Shown one piece after another: positions 30,500 through 39,670 of a stretch of DNA of 64,000 bases. Position numbers and translations under genes: made by a program. Source of the stretch: Bradyrhizobium sp. ORS 285 (GTDB taxonomy: Bacteria > Pseudomonadota > Alphaproteobacteria > Rhizobiales > Xanthobacteraceae); the NCBI RefSeq assembly GCF_900176205.1, contig NZ_LT859959.1:5787001-5851000 (forward strand), in the 5' to 3' direction. Each line of letters begins with the position of its first letter. Positions within the stretch are counted from its first letter, which is position 1. A model generated the notes under the pieces. It did not search any database. It was not told where the DNA came from and saw only the letters and a list, made by a program, of their open reading frames with translations.

Positions 30500-31281
30500 C
30501 CACGCTCGTCATCGATCAGGTCACCCGCACCTTCCCGGCCCGCCAGGGCCACGCGCCGACGCGCGCGCTGGAGCCGGTCGAGCTCACCATCGGCAACAAC
30601 GACTTCGTCACCATCCTCGGCCCCTCCGGCTGCGGCAAGTCGACCTTGCTGCGCATCGTCGCCGGGCTCGACCATCCGACCAGCGGCAAGGTGCTGCTCG
30701 ACGGCCGCGAGGTCAAAGGCCCTGGCGCAGATCGCGGCATGGTGTTTCAGTCCTACACGCTGTTTCCCTGGCTCACCGTGCGCGAGAACATCGCCTTCGG
30801 CCTGCGCGAACGTGGTGTACCGGAGGACAAGCGCAACGCCGTCGCCGACCGCTTCATCCAGCAGATCGGCCTGAAGGGGTTCGAGAACCATTGGCCCAAG
30901 CAGCTGTCCGGCGGCATGCAGCAGCGCTGCGCGATCGTGCGCGCGCTCGCGAACGATCCCAAAATCCTGCTGCTCGACGAACCGTTCGGCGCGCTGGACA
31001 ACCAGACCCGCGTGCTGATGCAGGAGATGCTGCTCGGCATCTGGGAGCGCGACCAGAAGACAGTGCTGTTCGTCACCCACGACATCGAGGAAGCAATCTT
31101 CCTCGGCAGCCGCGTCCTGGTGATGAGCGCCCGCCCCGGCCGCATCAAGGCGGATATCAAGATCGACCTGCCGCACCCGCGCTCCTACAAGATCAAGACC
31201 TCGCCGGAGTTCGTCGCACTGAAGGAGCGGCTGGTGGAGGAGATCCGGGCGGAGGCGCTGAAGGTGGCGGCGGAGGCGTGA
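30496..31281 (+). CDS. NitT/TauT-type ABC transporter ATP-binding protein
   Basis: Cytoplasmic ATPase (261 aa) of the SsuB/TauB kind. Walker A GPSGCGKST, signature LSGGMQQR, Walker B ILLLDEPFGALD and the H-loop FVTHDIEEA are all intact. The start at 30496 overlaps the permease stop. It completes the transporter begun at 28582. Confidence 0.95.
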   Translation: MTTLVIDQVTRTFPARQGHAPTRALEPVELTIGNNDFVTILGPSGCGKSTLLRIVAGLDHPTSGKVLLDGREVKGPGADRGMVFQSYTLFPWLTVRENIAFGLRERGVPEDKRNAVADRFIQQIGLKGFENHWPKQLSGGMQQRCAIVRALANDPKILLLDEPFGALDNQTRVLMQEMLLGIWERDQKTVLFVTHDIEEAIFLGSRVLVMSARPGRIKADIKIDLPHPRSYKIKTSPEFVALKERLVEEIRAEALKVAAEA

Positions 31282-31332
31282 GGCTGTTGGCCATACCTTG
31301 GCTTGGCTGCGTGCGATAGCGGGAGCTAGGCT

Positions 31333-31408
31333 CGCGGAGAGAAACCCCTCACCCAACCGAGTACGCCGCACTGCCCTACATGCCCTCTCCCACAAGGGGA
31401 GAGGGCGC
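31333..31408. repeat. dispersed repeat D, copy 1
   Basis: CGCGGAGAGAAACCCC at one end and CCCTCTCCCACAAGGGGAGAGGG at the other, the latter a strong hairpin. An inverted copy is 73 bp away at 31481-31556. The 329-bp gap 31282-31610 contains only this inverted pair. Confidence 0.8.
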
Positions 31409-31480
31409 AGTCACAAGCACCGCGCTGGCGTCAATCATGGGCTGCAGTTCAATAACACCGCAGAGGGACTGCGCGATACA

Positions 31481-31556
31481 GTGCCCTCGCCCCTTGTGGG
31501 AGAGGGCATCTCCGGCACTTCCGCGAACTCGCTTGGGTGAGGGGTCTCTCTCCGCG
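31481..31556. repeat. dispersed repeat D, copy 2 (inverted)
   Basis: Reverse-complement relative of 31333-31408, with CCCTCGCCCCTTGTGGGAGAGGG then GGGTGAGGGGTCTCTCTCC. Together the pair forms a foldback between two convergently arranged genes, a likely bidirectional transcription end. Confidence 0.8.
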
Positions 31557-31610
31557 AACCAGACTGGTCGACAACTAACTGCCAGTCTGCCGTCATCGCT
31601 TCTCGTCTTC

Positions 31611-31862
31611 CTACGACCCTGGAACGCCCCGCCGCATCCGCCTCACCCACGGCGCCAGATGAAACACGCTCATCAGCAGATACATCACCGTCATGTCACC
31701 GAACGGTGCGCCCGCCGGCATGGCCGAGCAGATCACATCTGCCCGGCCGTCGCGGGCCATGGCGTTCAGCACGGCCATCAGCGCGAAAGTCGGCGCCGCG
31801 GCGAGACGCAGGGCGTCGGCGAGGTCCGGCATCAGGCGCCGCTTGGATTGGAAGAACGCCAT
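31611..31862 (-). CDS. small membrane protein downstream of DUF899 gene
   Basis: 83 aa starting MAFFQSKRRLM after GGAG (8 nt). Hydrophobic stretches fall at about residues 17-37 and 55-70, the second with the MYLLMSVFHLAPW segment. It lies 17 bp after the DUF899 gene on the same strand and is very probably co-transcribed. The family is not one I can name with confidence; similar small proteins occur in Bradyrhizobium. Confidence 0.65.
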   Translation of the reverse strand: MAFFQSKRRLMPDLADALRLAAAPTFALMAVLNAMARDGRADVICSAMPAGAPFGDMTVMYLLMSVFHLAPWVRRMRRGVPGS

Positions 31863-31879
31863 GGCTTCGCTCCGTGCTC

Positions 31880-32641
31880 TCAGCGCGCCGCGTATTCGTC
31901 GCGGCGGCGCCACCACACGCCCTGCTCGTTGCGGCCCTTCGGCGCACGATCGAGCCACTGATAGGCGCCCCAGAGGCCGTCGAGGCCGCGGGCGTAGCTC
32001 GAATAGGTGTGATAGATGGCGCCGTCCTCGATGATGAACGCGCTCATGCCGGGACGATCGCGCATGAAGGTCGCGCCGTCGGTGCCGGCGGTGGCAGCGA
32101 TCTCCGAGACCATCGGAGGGACATCACCGGCGCCCATCGGCGGGCTCGTACGGTAATTGTACTCGGTACCTCCCTCGCGCTGCTGCTCCTCGGTGATCGC
32201 GACGTTGAAGTCGAAATTGAAGTCGCTGCTGGCCGATGACGCCCACGGGAAGCTCCAGCCCATGCGCGCCTTGTAGGCCTTCAGCTTCGCCAGCGGCGCG
32301 CGCGACACCGCCCACAGCATCACGTCGTGGTTGGCGAGATGCACCTGGAAGCCGTTGAAGCCGTCGGCGATCATCGAGCAGGACGGGCAGCCGGCCTGGA
32401 AGTCGGGCCCGAACATGAAGTGATAAACGAGCAGCTGCGAGCGGCCCTTGAACAGATCGGGCAGCGTCGCCGGCCCCTCTTCCGTATCGAAGCGATAGCT
32501 CTTGTCGACGCGCACCCAGGGCAGTTCCTGGCGGCGTCGCGCCAGCTCGTCGCCGCGGCGGGTGAAGTCCTTCTCGGCCTGCAGCAGGTCGAGCCGTGCC
32601 TTGAGCCAGTCTTCGCGAGTTCCAGTCAGATGCATGGTCAT
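31880..32641 (-). CDS. DUF899 family thioredoxin-fold protein
   Basis: 253 aa. The N-terminal TREDWLKARLDLLQAEKDFTR helix, VRVDKSYRF, and the thioredoxin-like FMFGPDFQAGCPSCSMIADG with a CPSC pair are typical of DUF899. Conserved NYNYRT-like and AYQWLDRAPKGR segments follow. The start at 32641 follows AAGGAG. It is divergent from a regulator across 84 bp. The catalytic role is not established; a redox function of the CPSC pair is inference. Confidence 0.85.
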   Translation of the reverse strand: MTMHLTGTREDWLKARLDLLQAEKDFTRRGDELARRRQELPWVRVDKSYRFDTEEGPATLPDLFKGRSQLLVYHFMFGPDFQAGCPSCSMIADGFNGFQVHLANHDVMLWAVSRAPLAKLKAYKARMGWSFPWASSASSDFNFDFNVAITEEQQREGGTEYNYRTSPPMGAGDVPPMVSEIAATAGTDGATFMRDRPGMSAFIIEDGAIYHTYSSYARGLDGLWGAYQWLDRAPKGRNEQGVWWRRRDEYAAR

Positions 32642-32725
32642 GTCCGTCTCCTTTGCGTGTTGACCGCAACTGAGACTAGGATCGGCGCGGGAGGAGCCGG
32701 GAGTGACAAGTGTGGCGGGATTTGC

Positions 32726-33949
32726 ATGGACTCGCTGATCTCGGCGGCAGCGCAGGCGCTCGCCGCCGGTGATCCGCTCGGCGCACTCAATCGCGTCGCG
32801 CTGCGCGACGATCCACCTGCGTTGGCGCTGCGCGGCATCGCGATGGCGCGGCTCGGCGATGTCATCAGAGCGAAGGCGCTGCTGCGGCAGGCCGCGCGCA
32901 GCTTCGGTCCCAAGGCAGCGATCGCGCGTGCGCGCTGCGCGGTCGCGGAGGCCGAGATCGCGCTCGCGGCGCGTGATCTGTCGTGGCCAACGAAGGCGCT
33001 CGCCGCCGCACGCCAAACGCTGGAGCAGCATGGTGACTTCACCAATGCCGCCTACGCGCGGAGCCTCGAAATCCGGCGCATGGTTCTGATCGGACATCTC
33101 GATCACGCCGAGCGTGGGCTCGCCGATCTCGATCCCACGCCGCTGCAGCCGGCGGCGCGCACCATCTATGAGCTGATCGTCGCCGGCCTGGCGTTGCGCC
33201 GGCTGCAGACCAAGGCGGCGCAGGCGGCGCTCGAACGAGCCGTGCGCACGGCGCGGCAGGCGCGCAGCCCGGAGCTGCATGCGGAGATCGAACGTCTCTT
33301 GGGAACGCTGTCCGCGCCGGCCGCGCGCCTGATCCAAGGAGGCGAGCAACGGCTGCTGCTGCTCGATGAGGTCGAGGCGCTGCTGCGATCGGACAGGCTG
33401 ATCATCGATGCATGCCGGCTCGTGGTCAGACGCGGCGACCGCATCGTGCCATTGGCGCGGCGTCCCGTGTTGTTTGCGCTCGTCCGCCGGCTGGCGGAGG
33501 GAGCGCCGAATGATGTCGCGCGGGCGGAGCTGATCGCAGAAGCATTCCGGGGCAAGGACGCGGATGAATCGCATCGCGCCCGCTTGCGCGTTGAGATCGG
33601 ACGCTTGCGTCATCTCTTGAAGGGAATTGCCGAGGTCAAGGCCACCCGCGATGGCTTTGTTTTGACTCCCAGTAGCGGCGACGGCGACGTCATCGTGCTG
33701 GCGCAGCCGATCGAGGACGAGAATGCCCCCGTGCTGGCCTGCCTCGCCGATGGCGAGGCGTGGTCGAGTTCCGGCCTTGCGCTGGCGCTCGGCTTAAGCC
33801 AGCGTACGGTGCAGCGCGCGCTCGATGCGCTGGCGGTGTCGGGCAAGGTCCAGTCGTTCGGCCGCGGCCGGGCCCAGCGCTGGACCTGTCCGGTCGTGCC
33901 GGCATTCGCGACCAGCTTGTTACTCCCGGCGTGGTCGTCGCTCGCTTAG
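32726..33949 (+). CDS. transcriptional regulator with tetratricopeptide-like N-terminus
   Basis: 407 aa. The first two-thirds are Ala/Leu/Arg-rich helical repeats (about residues 1-210). A DNA-binding winged region (about 225-330) resembles an OmpR-type C-terminal domain, with ARLRVEIGRLRHLLKGIAEV. A second helix-turn-helix-like stretch lies at about 355-385 (SGLALALGLSQRTVQRALDA). It is divergent from the DUF899 gene and is its likely regulator. No receiver domain is visible, so the signal is unknown. Confidence 0.7.
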   Translation: MDSLISAAAQALAAGDPLGALNRVALRDDPPALALRGIAMARLGDVIRAKALLRQAARSFGPKAAIARARCAVAEAEIALAARDLSWPTKALAAARQTLEQHGDFTNAAYARSLEIRRMVLIGHLDHAERGLADLDPTPLQPAARTIYELIVAGLALRRLQTKAAQAALERAVRTARQARSPELHAEIERLLGTLSAPAARLIQGGEQRLLLLDEVEALLRSDRLIIDACRLVVRRGDRIVPLARRPVLFALVRRLAEGAPNDVARAELIAEAFRGKDADESHRARLRVEIGRLRHLLKGIAEVKATRDGFVLTPSSGDGDVIVLAQPIEDENAPVLACLADGEAWSSSGLALALGLSQRTVQRALDALAVSGKVQSFGRGRAQRWTCPVVPAFATSLLLPAWSSLA

Positions 33950-33975
33950 CATGCGGCTCGGATATTTCGCCATCG

Positions 33976-34124
33976 TCGTCCCGGACAAGCCGTGACCCGC
34001 GAAGCGCGGCAGCGCCGATCCGGGACCCATACTCCGCGGCGGATGTGATGGGCGAAAAGCCAATGGCCAGCCTGCCCCAACACCCCTTTCTGGCGTATGG
34101 GTCCCGGCTCAAGGCCGGGACGAC
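33976..34124. repeat. 149-bp dispersed repeat A, copy 2
   Basis: Same start (TCGTCCCGGACAAGC) and end (CCCGGCTCAAGGCCGGGACGAC) as copy 1 at 13763-13913. The middle shares GCGCCGATCCGG and ACCCATAC words. It lies between two rightward genes. Confidence 0.85.
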
Positions 34125-34153
34125 AACGAAGCGTGTCAGGAATGGAGCACGAC

Positions 34154-34798
34154 ATGAAACGCGCACCGGCAGAGATCCTTCGCGAATACGGCCCATTCGA
34201 GGGCGCCGATCGCGTCAATGGCGTCAGCTATGACGGCACGCAGGTTTGGATCGCGACCGGCCCTAGCATCAAGGCGATCGATCCCACCGACGGTACGGTG
34301 CGCAAATCACTCGACATGCCCTCGCATGCCGGCACCGCCTTCGACGGCCGGTACCTTTATCAGATCGCCGAGGACCGCATCCACAAGCTCGACCCCGACA
34401 GCGGCCGCGTGCTCGCGACGATCCCCGCGCCATCCGGCGGCGGAGATTCCGGGCTGGCCTGGGCGGAAGGATCGTTGTGGGTCGGCGCCTATCGCGACCG
34501 CAAGATCCACCAGATCGATCCGGCGACGGGGCAGATCCTGCGCAGCATCCCCTGCACGCGCTTCGTCACCGGCGTGACCTGGGTGGATGGTGAGCTGTGG
34601 CACGGCACCTGGGAGGACGATGTGAGCGACATCAGGCGGATCGATCCCGCGACCGGCGAGGTGCTCGACCAGCTCGACATGCCCGCAGGCACCGGCGTCT
34701 CCGGCATGGAGTCGGATGGTGGCGACACACTGTATTGCGGCGGCGGCGACAGCGGCAAGGTCCGCGCCGTCCGGCGGCCGAAACGCGCGCAAGGGTAA
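34154..34798 (+). CDS. beta-propeller protein of the YncE/glutamine-cyclotransferase-like type
   Basis: 214 aa with repeated blades, each carrying an I-D-P-x-T/D-G turn (IDPTDGTV, LDPDSGRVL, IDPATGQIL, IDPATGEVL) and W-V/I-A/G strands (VWIATG, LWVGAY, LWHGTW). No signal peptide is seen. The ATG at 34154 follows GGAG; one at 34142 is also open. Such short propellers often bind small molecules or act as lactonase-like folds, but no catalytic residues can be named here. Confidence 0.8.
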   Translation: MKRAPAEILREYGPFEGADRVNGVSYDGTQVWIATGPSIKAIDPTDGTVRKSLDMPSHAGTAFDGRYLYQIAEDRIHKLDPDSGRVLATIPAPSGGGDSGLAWAEGSLWVGAYRDRKIHQIDPATGQILRSIPCTRFVTGVTWVDGELWHGTWEDDVSDIRRIDPATGEVLDQLDMPAGTGVSGMESDGGDTLYCGGGDSGKVRAVRRPKRAQG

Positions 34799-34841
34799 GG
34801 CGCCACTGGTGGGGATGACGCCGGAGCGAGCCTGCGCAGGC

Positions 34842-35981
34842 CTACTTCGCGATCGACGTGAACGCCGCCTTGCGGAAGTTGGCATTCGCCTCCTCGCGCG
34901 TCTGCAACTGCTGGCCACCGCCGCTGCCGACCGGCTTGGTCGGCGTGACGACCGAGAACAGCACGAAGCCGCCGGCCTTGCGCGGGAAGATGAAGTATTC
35001 GGCGATATCCGACTTCTCGCTGTCCTCACACGACGACATGCCGCGGAATACGACGGCACTGTCCACCAACTCGCTGTTGCGCGCGGAGATGAACTTGCCC
35101 TTGCAGTCCCTGGCGTCGTTGCCGATGATCGTAGCGGCGACCTCAAGCCCATCGACATTGCGCTGCGGCGGCACGATGCGAACGAAGCCGGTGGCGTTGT
35201 CCGACTTCCAGGCGACGCCGCCTGCCGTCAGCCACACCGGCCGCTCGCCGCTGCCGAGGATCGCCGGATGCGACAGCGCGGCCTTCAGAATGAAGTTGGA
35301 GGCGATCTGCATCGCTTCGAGCTGCAGCTCGGGCGAATCCTCCGCAGCACGTACCGGCTGAACACTCGCCGTCGCAGCTGGCGCGACTGCGGCAGGCGGC
35401 GCGGCCGGACGCTGCGCCGCGGCCGCATTGGGCTGCACCGTGAAGTTCGTCGCCGCGGCCATTCCGCCGGCATTGATCAGGCGCACGCAATTGGCAAGTG
35501 ACGGCAGCAGCACCGAGGTCCCATTGAGATCGAACTGGAACAGGTTGCCTTGCGCGAAGGCCGACATGGTACGCGCGGCGCGAAAGGATTTGATGAGCGT
35601 CGAGTCGTTCGGCATCGGCACGACGACCATGTTCGCCGACCAGACGGAGCCCTCGACGTTGTAGGAGTTGCGGCCATCGAAGCTGAGCACGATGGGAAAC
35701 TTCTGACCCTGCGTGAGCGACCAGGTCGGATGGATGAAGGCGAGCGCCCAATTGTAGGTCGGCAGCGCGAGCACGCCGAAATTGATGCCGCTCTTGTAGC
35801 TGGCGGACGCGATGCAGCTCGAGAACTTGCCGGTGTTGTCGTCGGTGTAGGCGCCGCCCGACCAGCCGGCGACGGAGATGGCGCCATACGGCCCCTTGGC
35901 ATGCGCCGGCGCATTCAACGCAGCCATCGTGAGTGCCAGGAGCGAAAGCATCATCCCGCAGATCGCACGCCGTACCGTCAT
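34842..35981 (-). CDS. secreted hypothetical protein
   Basis: 379 aa, start at 35981 after AGGGGA. The signal peptide runs to about residue 28 (LLALTMAALNAPAHA). One domain (about residues 30-165) carries GWSGGAYTDDNTGKFSSC, a central PIVLSFDGR segment and LFQFDLNGTSVLLPSLANC. A Pro/Ala linker (about 180-210) leads to a second region with a CKGKF and an SSCEDSE cysteine pattern. The first domain resembles the repeats in the secreted protein at 58877-59992. No enzyme motif is evident. Confidence 0.8.
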   Translation of the reverse strand: MTVRRAICGMMLSLLALTMAALNAPAHAKGPYGAISVAGWSGGAYTDDNTGKFSSCIASASYKSGINFGVLALPTYNWALAFIHPTWSLTQGQKFPIVLSFDGRNSYNVEGSVWSANMVVVPMPNDSTLIKSFRAARTMSAFAQGNLFQFDLNGTSVLLPSLANCVRLINAGGMAAATNFTVQPNAAAAQRPAAPPAAVAPAATASVQPVRAAEDSPELQLEAMQIASNFILKAALSHPAILGSGERPVWLTAGGVAWKSDNATGFVRIVPPQRNVDGLEVAATIIGNDARDCKGKFISARNSELVDSAVVFRGMSSCEDSEKSDIAEYFIFPRKAGGFVLFSVVTPTKPVGSGGGQQLQTREEANANFRKAAFTSIAK

Positions 35982-36191
35982 CCCAATTCCCCTTTTTCGC
36001 CGCATTGTTGCAATTCCCGCGGCTACGTCAAGTAGCACCGAAGGCCCATCGGCCACTCTAGGGATAGGACAACTCGCCGCCATCTTTTGCGGGGGGACAC
36101 AACATGTCGCGGTCCTCGTCCACAGCCCTTCATGGGACCGTCATCGAACTCCGCTAGCGCTCACGAGGTCTGAAGCAAGGGATCTCGTCAC

Positions 36192-37013
36192 ATGTCCGAC
36201 ACGCTGCCCGTCCTCGGTGCCGCCCTCTCCGTCAAATCGATTCCGGCCCACACCGATTGGCTGCTGGAGCGCCAGCGCGATCTGGAGATCCAGGACTTCT
36301 TCCGCGCCGACCTGCTCGACAGCGACTGGCGCAGCACGGCCAAGGAAATCAAGTCGATGCTGTCGGGCCATACCGGCCGGCTCGGCATCCACGGCCCGTT
36401 CTGGGGCTTCACCATCGCCAGCCACGATCCGATGATCCGTCGCGCCGTCACCAAGCGGCTGCTGCAAGGCTTGGAGGTCGCGGAATTTCTCGGCGCGACG
36501 CAGATGGTGATCCACTCGCCCTACACCACCTGGGACTACAACAACATCGACATGCTGCCCGACAACCGCGAGGCGCTGATCGAGCGCGTGCGCGCGACGC
36601 TGTCGGATGTCATCGCCTCGGCCGAGCAGGCCAATTGCGAGCTGGTGATCGAGAACATCGAGGACAAGAACCCGCTGGATCGCGTCACGCTCGCCAAGGC
36701 GCTCGGCAGCAACAAGGTCCGGGTGTCGCTCGACACCGGCCATGCCAACTATGCACATCATTCCACCGGTGCGCCGCCGGTCGACTACTATGTCGATGCC
36801 GCGGGCGACATGCTGACGCATGTGCATCTGCAGGACACCGACGGCTATGCCGACCGGCACTGGGCGCCGGGCGAAGGCAACATCCGCTGGATCGCCGTAT
36901 TCCGCGCGCTGGCGAAGCTCAATTCCAATCCGCGCCTGATCCTCGAATTGCGCAACCACGATCACGTCAAGCTTGGCGCGGCGCACCTCGCCTCGCTCGG
37001 CCTCGCCCAATAA
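36192..37013 (+). CDS. xylose-isomerase-like TIM-barrel protein (sugar phosphate isomerase/epimerase family)
   Basis: 273 aa. Barrel signatures GIHGPFWGF, MVIHSPYTTW, LVIENIED, VSLDTGHANYAH and THVHLQDTDG place His, Glu and Asp residues as metal ligands, as in AP2Ec/sugar isomerases. LILELRNHD closes the fold. It is first in an operon with an oligopeptide-type ABC transporter, 40 bp before the binding protein, so the imported compound may be its substrate. The specific sugar is unknown. Confidence 0.85.
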   Translation: MSDTLPVLGAALSVKSIPAHTDWLLERQRDLEIQDFFRADLLDSDWRSTAKEIKSMLSGHTGRLGIHGPFWGFTIASHDPMIRRAVTKRLLQGLEVAEFLGATQMVIHSPYTTWDYNNIDMLPDNREALIERVRATLSDVIASAEQANCELVIENIEDKNPLDRVTLAKALGSNKVRVSLDTGHANYAHHSTGAPPVDYYVDAAGDMLTHVHLQDTDGYADRHWAPGEGNIRWIAVFRALAKLNSNPRLILELRNHDHVKLGAAHLASLGLAQ

Positions 37014-37053
37014 GCAACGACCTCTTTTCCTGACAACCTCAAGAGAGATTGCC

Positions 37054-38691
37054 ATGACCAAGCTCACCCGCCGCGGCCTGCTCGGCGCCGGCGCCGCGAT
37101 CAGCGGCAGCTTCATCCTGCCGCGCGTGTCGATCGCGCAAGCCGACAACCGCCCCTCCGTCACCATCGCCGTGCAGAAGGTGACCAATTCGAACGTGCTC
37201 GACGTGCTTCGCGAGCAGTCCAACGTCGGCGAGCGCGTGTTCTACTCGTCGCTGTGGGAAAGCCTGATCTCGAAGAATTTCCGCGGCAATCTCGAAGCCG
37301 TTCCCGGCCTTGCCACCGAGTGGAAGCGCATCGACGACCAGACCGTCGAGCTGAAGCTGCGCCAGGGCGTCAAGTTCCACAATGGCGACGAGATGACGGC
37401 CGAGGACGTCGTGTTCTCGTTCAGCCGCGAGCGTATGTTCGGCGACAGCGAGGCCAAGAGCCGCACCACCATCAAGGCGTTCGAGAAGATCCCGACCCCG
37501 CGCCCCGGCAAGGAGCTGCCGCCGGACGTGATCGGCGTCGCCCGCCGGATGTGGCCGGATCTCGTCCGCGTCGATGCGGTCGACAAATACACCGTGCGTT
37601 TCGTCAACGCGACGCCGGACGTGACCATCGAAGGCCGCCTGATGCGCTACGGCTCCGACATCATGAGCCGGCGCGGCTGGGAAGAGGCGGCGAGCTATCT
37701 CGATTGGGCGCGCAAGCCGATCACCACCGGCCCCTACAAGATCGTCGAGTTCAAGCCGGACGTGTCGCTGACGCTCGAGGCCCATGACGAATATTGGGGC
37801 GGCCGCCCGCCGCTGAAGCGCATCCGCTTCGTCGAGGTGCCGGAGGTCGCGAGCCGCATCAATGGCCTTCTGTCCGGCGAATATCAGTTAGCCTGCGACA
37901 TCCCGCCGGACCAGATCGCCGGCATCGAGAAGAACGCGGCGTTCGAGGTCCAGGGCGGCACGATCCTCAATCACCGCCTCACCGTGTTCGACAAGAACCA
38001 TCCGCAGCTCGCCAATCCCCTGGTGCGCCGCGCCTTCACCCACGCGATCGACCGCCAGGCGATCGTCGACAGCCTGTGGGCCGGCCGCACCCGCGTGCCG
38101 AAGGGCCTGCAGTGGGAGTTCTACGGCGACATGTTCATCGCCGACTGGAGCGTGCCCGCGTTCGACCCGAAGCTGGCGCAGGACCTCTTGAAGCAGGCCG
38201 GCTACAAGGGCGACCCGATCCCCTATCGCCTGCTCAACAACTACTACACCAACCAGACCGCGACCGCGCAGGTGCTGGTCGAGATGTGGCAGGCGGTCGG
38301 CCTCAACGTGCAGATCGAGACCAAGGAGAACTGGTCGCAGATCCTGGAGCGCGCCCCGACCCGCGCGGTGCGCGACTGGTCGAACTCGGCCGCCTTCAAC
38401 GATCCGGTGTCGTCGCTGGTCGCCCAGCACGGCCCGAACGGCCAGCAGCAGCAGGTCGGCGAGTGGACCAATGCCGAGCTGAACCAGCTGTCGGAGTTCC
38501 TGGAGACCTCCACCGATCGCGCCGCGCGCAAGAAGGCGTTCGGCCGCATGCTGGAGATCGCCGAGCGCGAGGACCCCGCCTACACCGTGCTGCATCAGAA
38601 CGCGACCTTCACCGCCAAGCCGAAGTCGATCAAGTGGAAGGCCTCGCCCGCCTTCGCGATGGACTTCCGCACCGGCAACTACGGAGTCTGA
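37054..38691 (+). CDS. family 5 ABC transporter substrate-binding protein
   Basis: Periplasmic solute receptor (545 aa) of the DppA/OppA kind. The N-terminus MTKLTRRGLLGAGAAISG is a twin-arginine-type signal, unusual among these mostly Sec-exported proteins. VELKLRQGVKFHNGDEMTAEDV is the family signature. It starts 40 bp after the isomerase gene and is followed by two ATPases and two permeases. Confidence 0.92.
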   Translation: MTKLTRRGLLGAGAAISGSFILPRVSIAQADNRPSVTIAVQKVTNSNVLDVLREQSNVGERVFYSSLWESLISKNFRGNLEAVPGLATEWKRIDDQTVELKLRQGVKFHNGDEMTAEDVVFSFSRERMFGDSEAKSRTTIKAFEKIPTPRPGKELPPDVIGVARRMWPDLVRVDAVDKYTVRFVNATPDVTIEGRLMRYGSDIMSRRGWEEAASYLDWARKPITTGPYKIVEFKPDVSLTLEAHDEYWGGRPPLKRIRFVEVPEVASRINGLLSGEYQLACDIPPDQIAGIEKNAAFEVQGGTILNHRLTVFDKNHPQLANPLVRRAFTHAIDRQAIVDSLWAGRTRVPKGLQWEFYGDMFIADWSVPAFDPKLAQDLLKQAGYKGDPIPYRLLNNYYTNQTATAQVLVEMWQAVGLNVQIETKENWSQILERAPTRAVRDWSNSAAFNDPVSSLVAQHGPNGQQQQVGEWTNAELNQLSEFLETSTDRAARKKAFGRMLEIAEREDPAYTVLHQNATFTAKPKSIKWKASPAFAMDFRTGNYGV

Positions 38692-38695
38692 TGCC

Positions 38696-39670
38696 GTGGC
38701 GCCGCTGGTCAGCATCTCCGGCCTCAAGGTTGCCTTCGACGGCACACAAGTGCTGCATGGCATCGATCTCGACATCGACAAAGGCGAGGCCGTGGGCCTC
38801 GTCGGCGAGTCCGGATCCGGCAAGTCGGTGACCTGGCTCGCGGCGCTCGGCCTTCTGCCCGCGAAGGCGAAGGTTGCCGGATCCGCCACGCTCGACGGCC
38901 GTGAGCTGATCGGGGCCGAGGGCAAGGTGCTCGACCAAGTCCGCGGCCGGCGCATCGCGATGATCTTCCAGGATCCGGCCAGCGCGCTCAACCCGGTGCT
39001 GACGATCCGCCGCCAGCTATGTGAGAGTCTCGCCCTGCATCGCGGCCTGCGTGGCGAGGCAGCGCGGGTCGAGGCGCTCCGGCTGCTCGACCTCGTCGGC
39101 ATTCCCGATGCGTCCAGGCGGCTGTCGGCCTATCCGCACGAATTCTCCGGCGGGCAGGTCCAGCGCATCATGATCGCGATGGCGCTCGCGGGCCAACCTG
39201 ACCTGCTGATCGCGGACGAGCCGACCACCGCGCTCGACGCCACCATCCAGGCGCAGATCCTCGATCTCTTGGCGGCCGTTCGCCGCGAGTTCAACATGGC
39301 GATGGTGCTGATCAGCCATGATCTCGGCGTCGTCGCCGAGAATTGCGACCGCGTCTGCGTGATGTATGCCGGCCGCATCGTCGAGCGCGCCCCCGCCACG
39401 CGCCTGTTCGATGATCCCTGGCACCCTTACGCGCAGGGCCTGATCGGCGCGCTGCCGCCGCTCGATGGCGCGCGCCGACGGCTGCAGGCGATTCCCGGCA
39501 CGGTACCCGATCCGCGCGCGCTGCCGAGCGGCTGCGCCTTCGCGCCGCGCTGCAGCTTCGCCGGCGATGGCTGTCATGCCGGCGTGCCGCCGCTCGCGCC
39601 GTTCGAGCAGGACCGCGCCGTGGCCTGCCTGCGGCCGCAGCGACTGCCGGTGGAGCTCGCCGCCGAATGA
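38696..39670 (+). CDS. oligopeptide-type ABC transporter ATP-binding protein (DppD-like)
   Basis: 324 aa from a GTG start with GGAG 9 nt upstream. Walker A GESGSGKS, signature FSGGQVQR, Walker [13 protein letters not shown] and the H-loop [10 protein letters not shown] are intact. The C-terminal oligopeptide-type extension has the CAFAPRC cysteine motif. Overlaps the next gene by ATGA. Confidence 0.93.
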   Translation: MAPLVSISGLKVAFDGTQVLHGIDLDIDKGEAVGLVGESGSGKSVTWLAALGLLPAKAKVAGSATLDGRELIGAEGKVLDQVRGRRIAMIFQDPASALNPVLTIRRQLCESLALHRGLRGEAARVEALRLLDLVGIPDASRRLSAYPHEFSGGQVQRIMIAMALAGQPDLLIADEPTTALDATIQAQILDLLAAVRREFNMAMVLISHDLGVVAENCDRVCVMYAGRIVERAPATRLFDDPWHPYAQGLIGALPPLDGARRRLQAIPGTVPDPRALPSGCAFAPRCSFAGDGCHAGVPPLAPFEQDRAVACLRPQRLPVELAAE

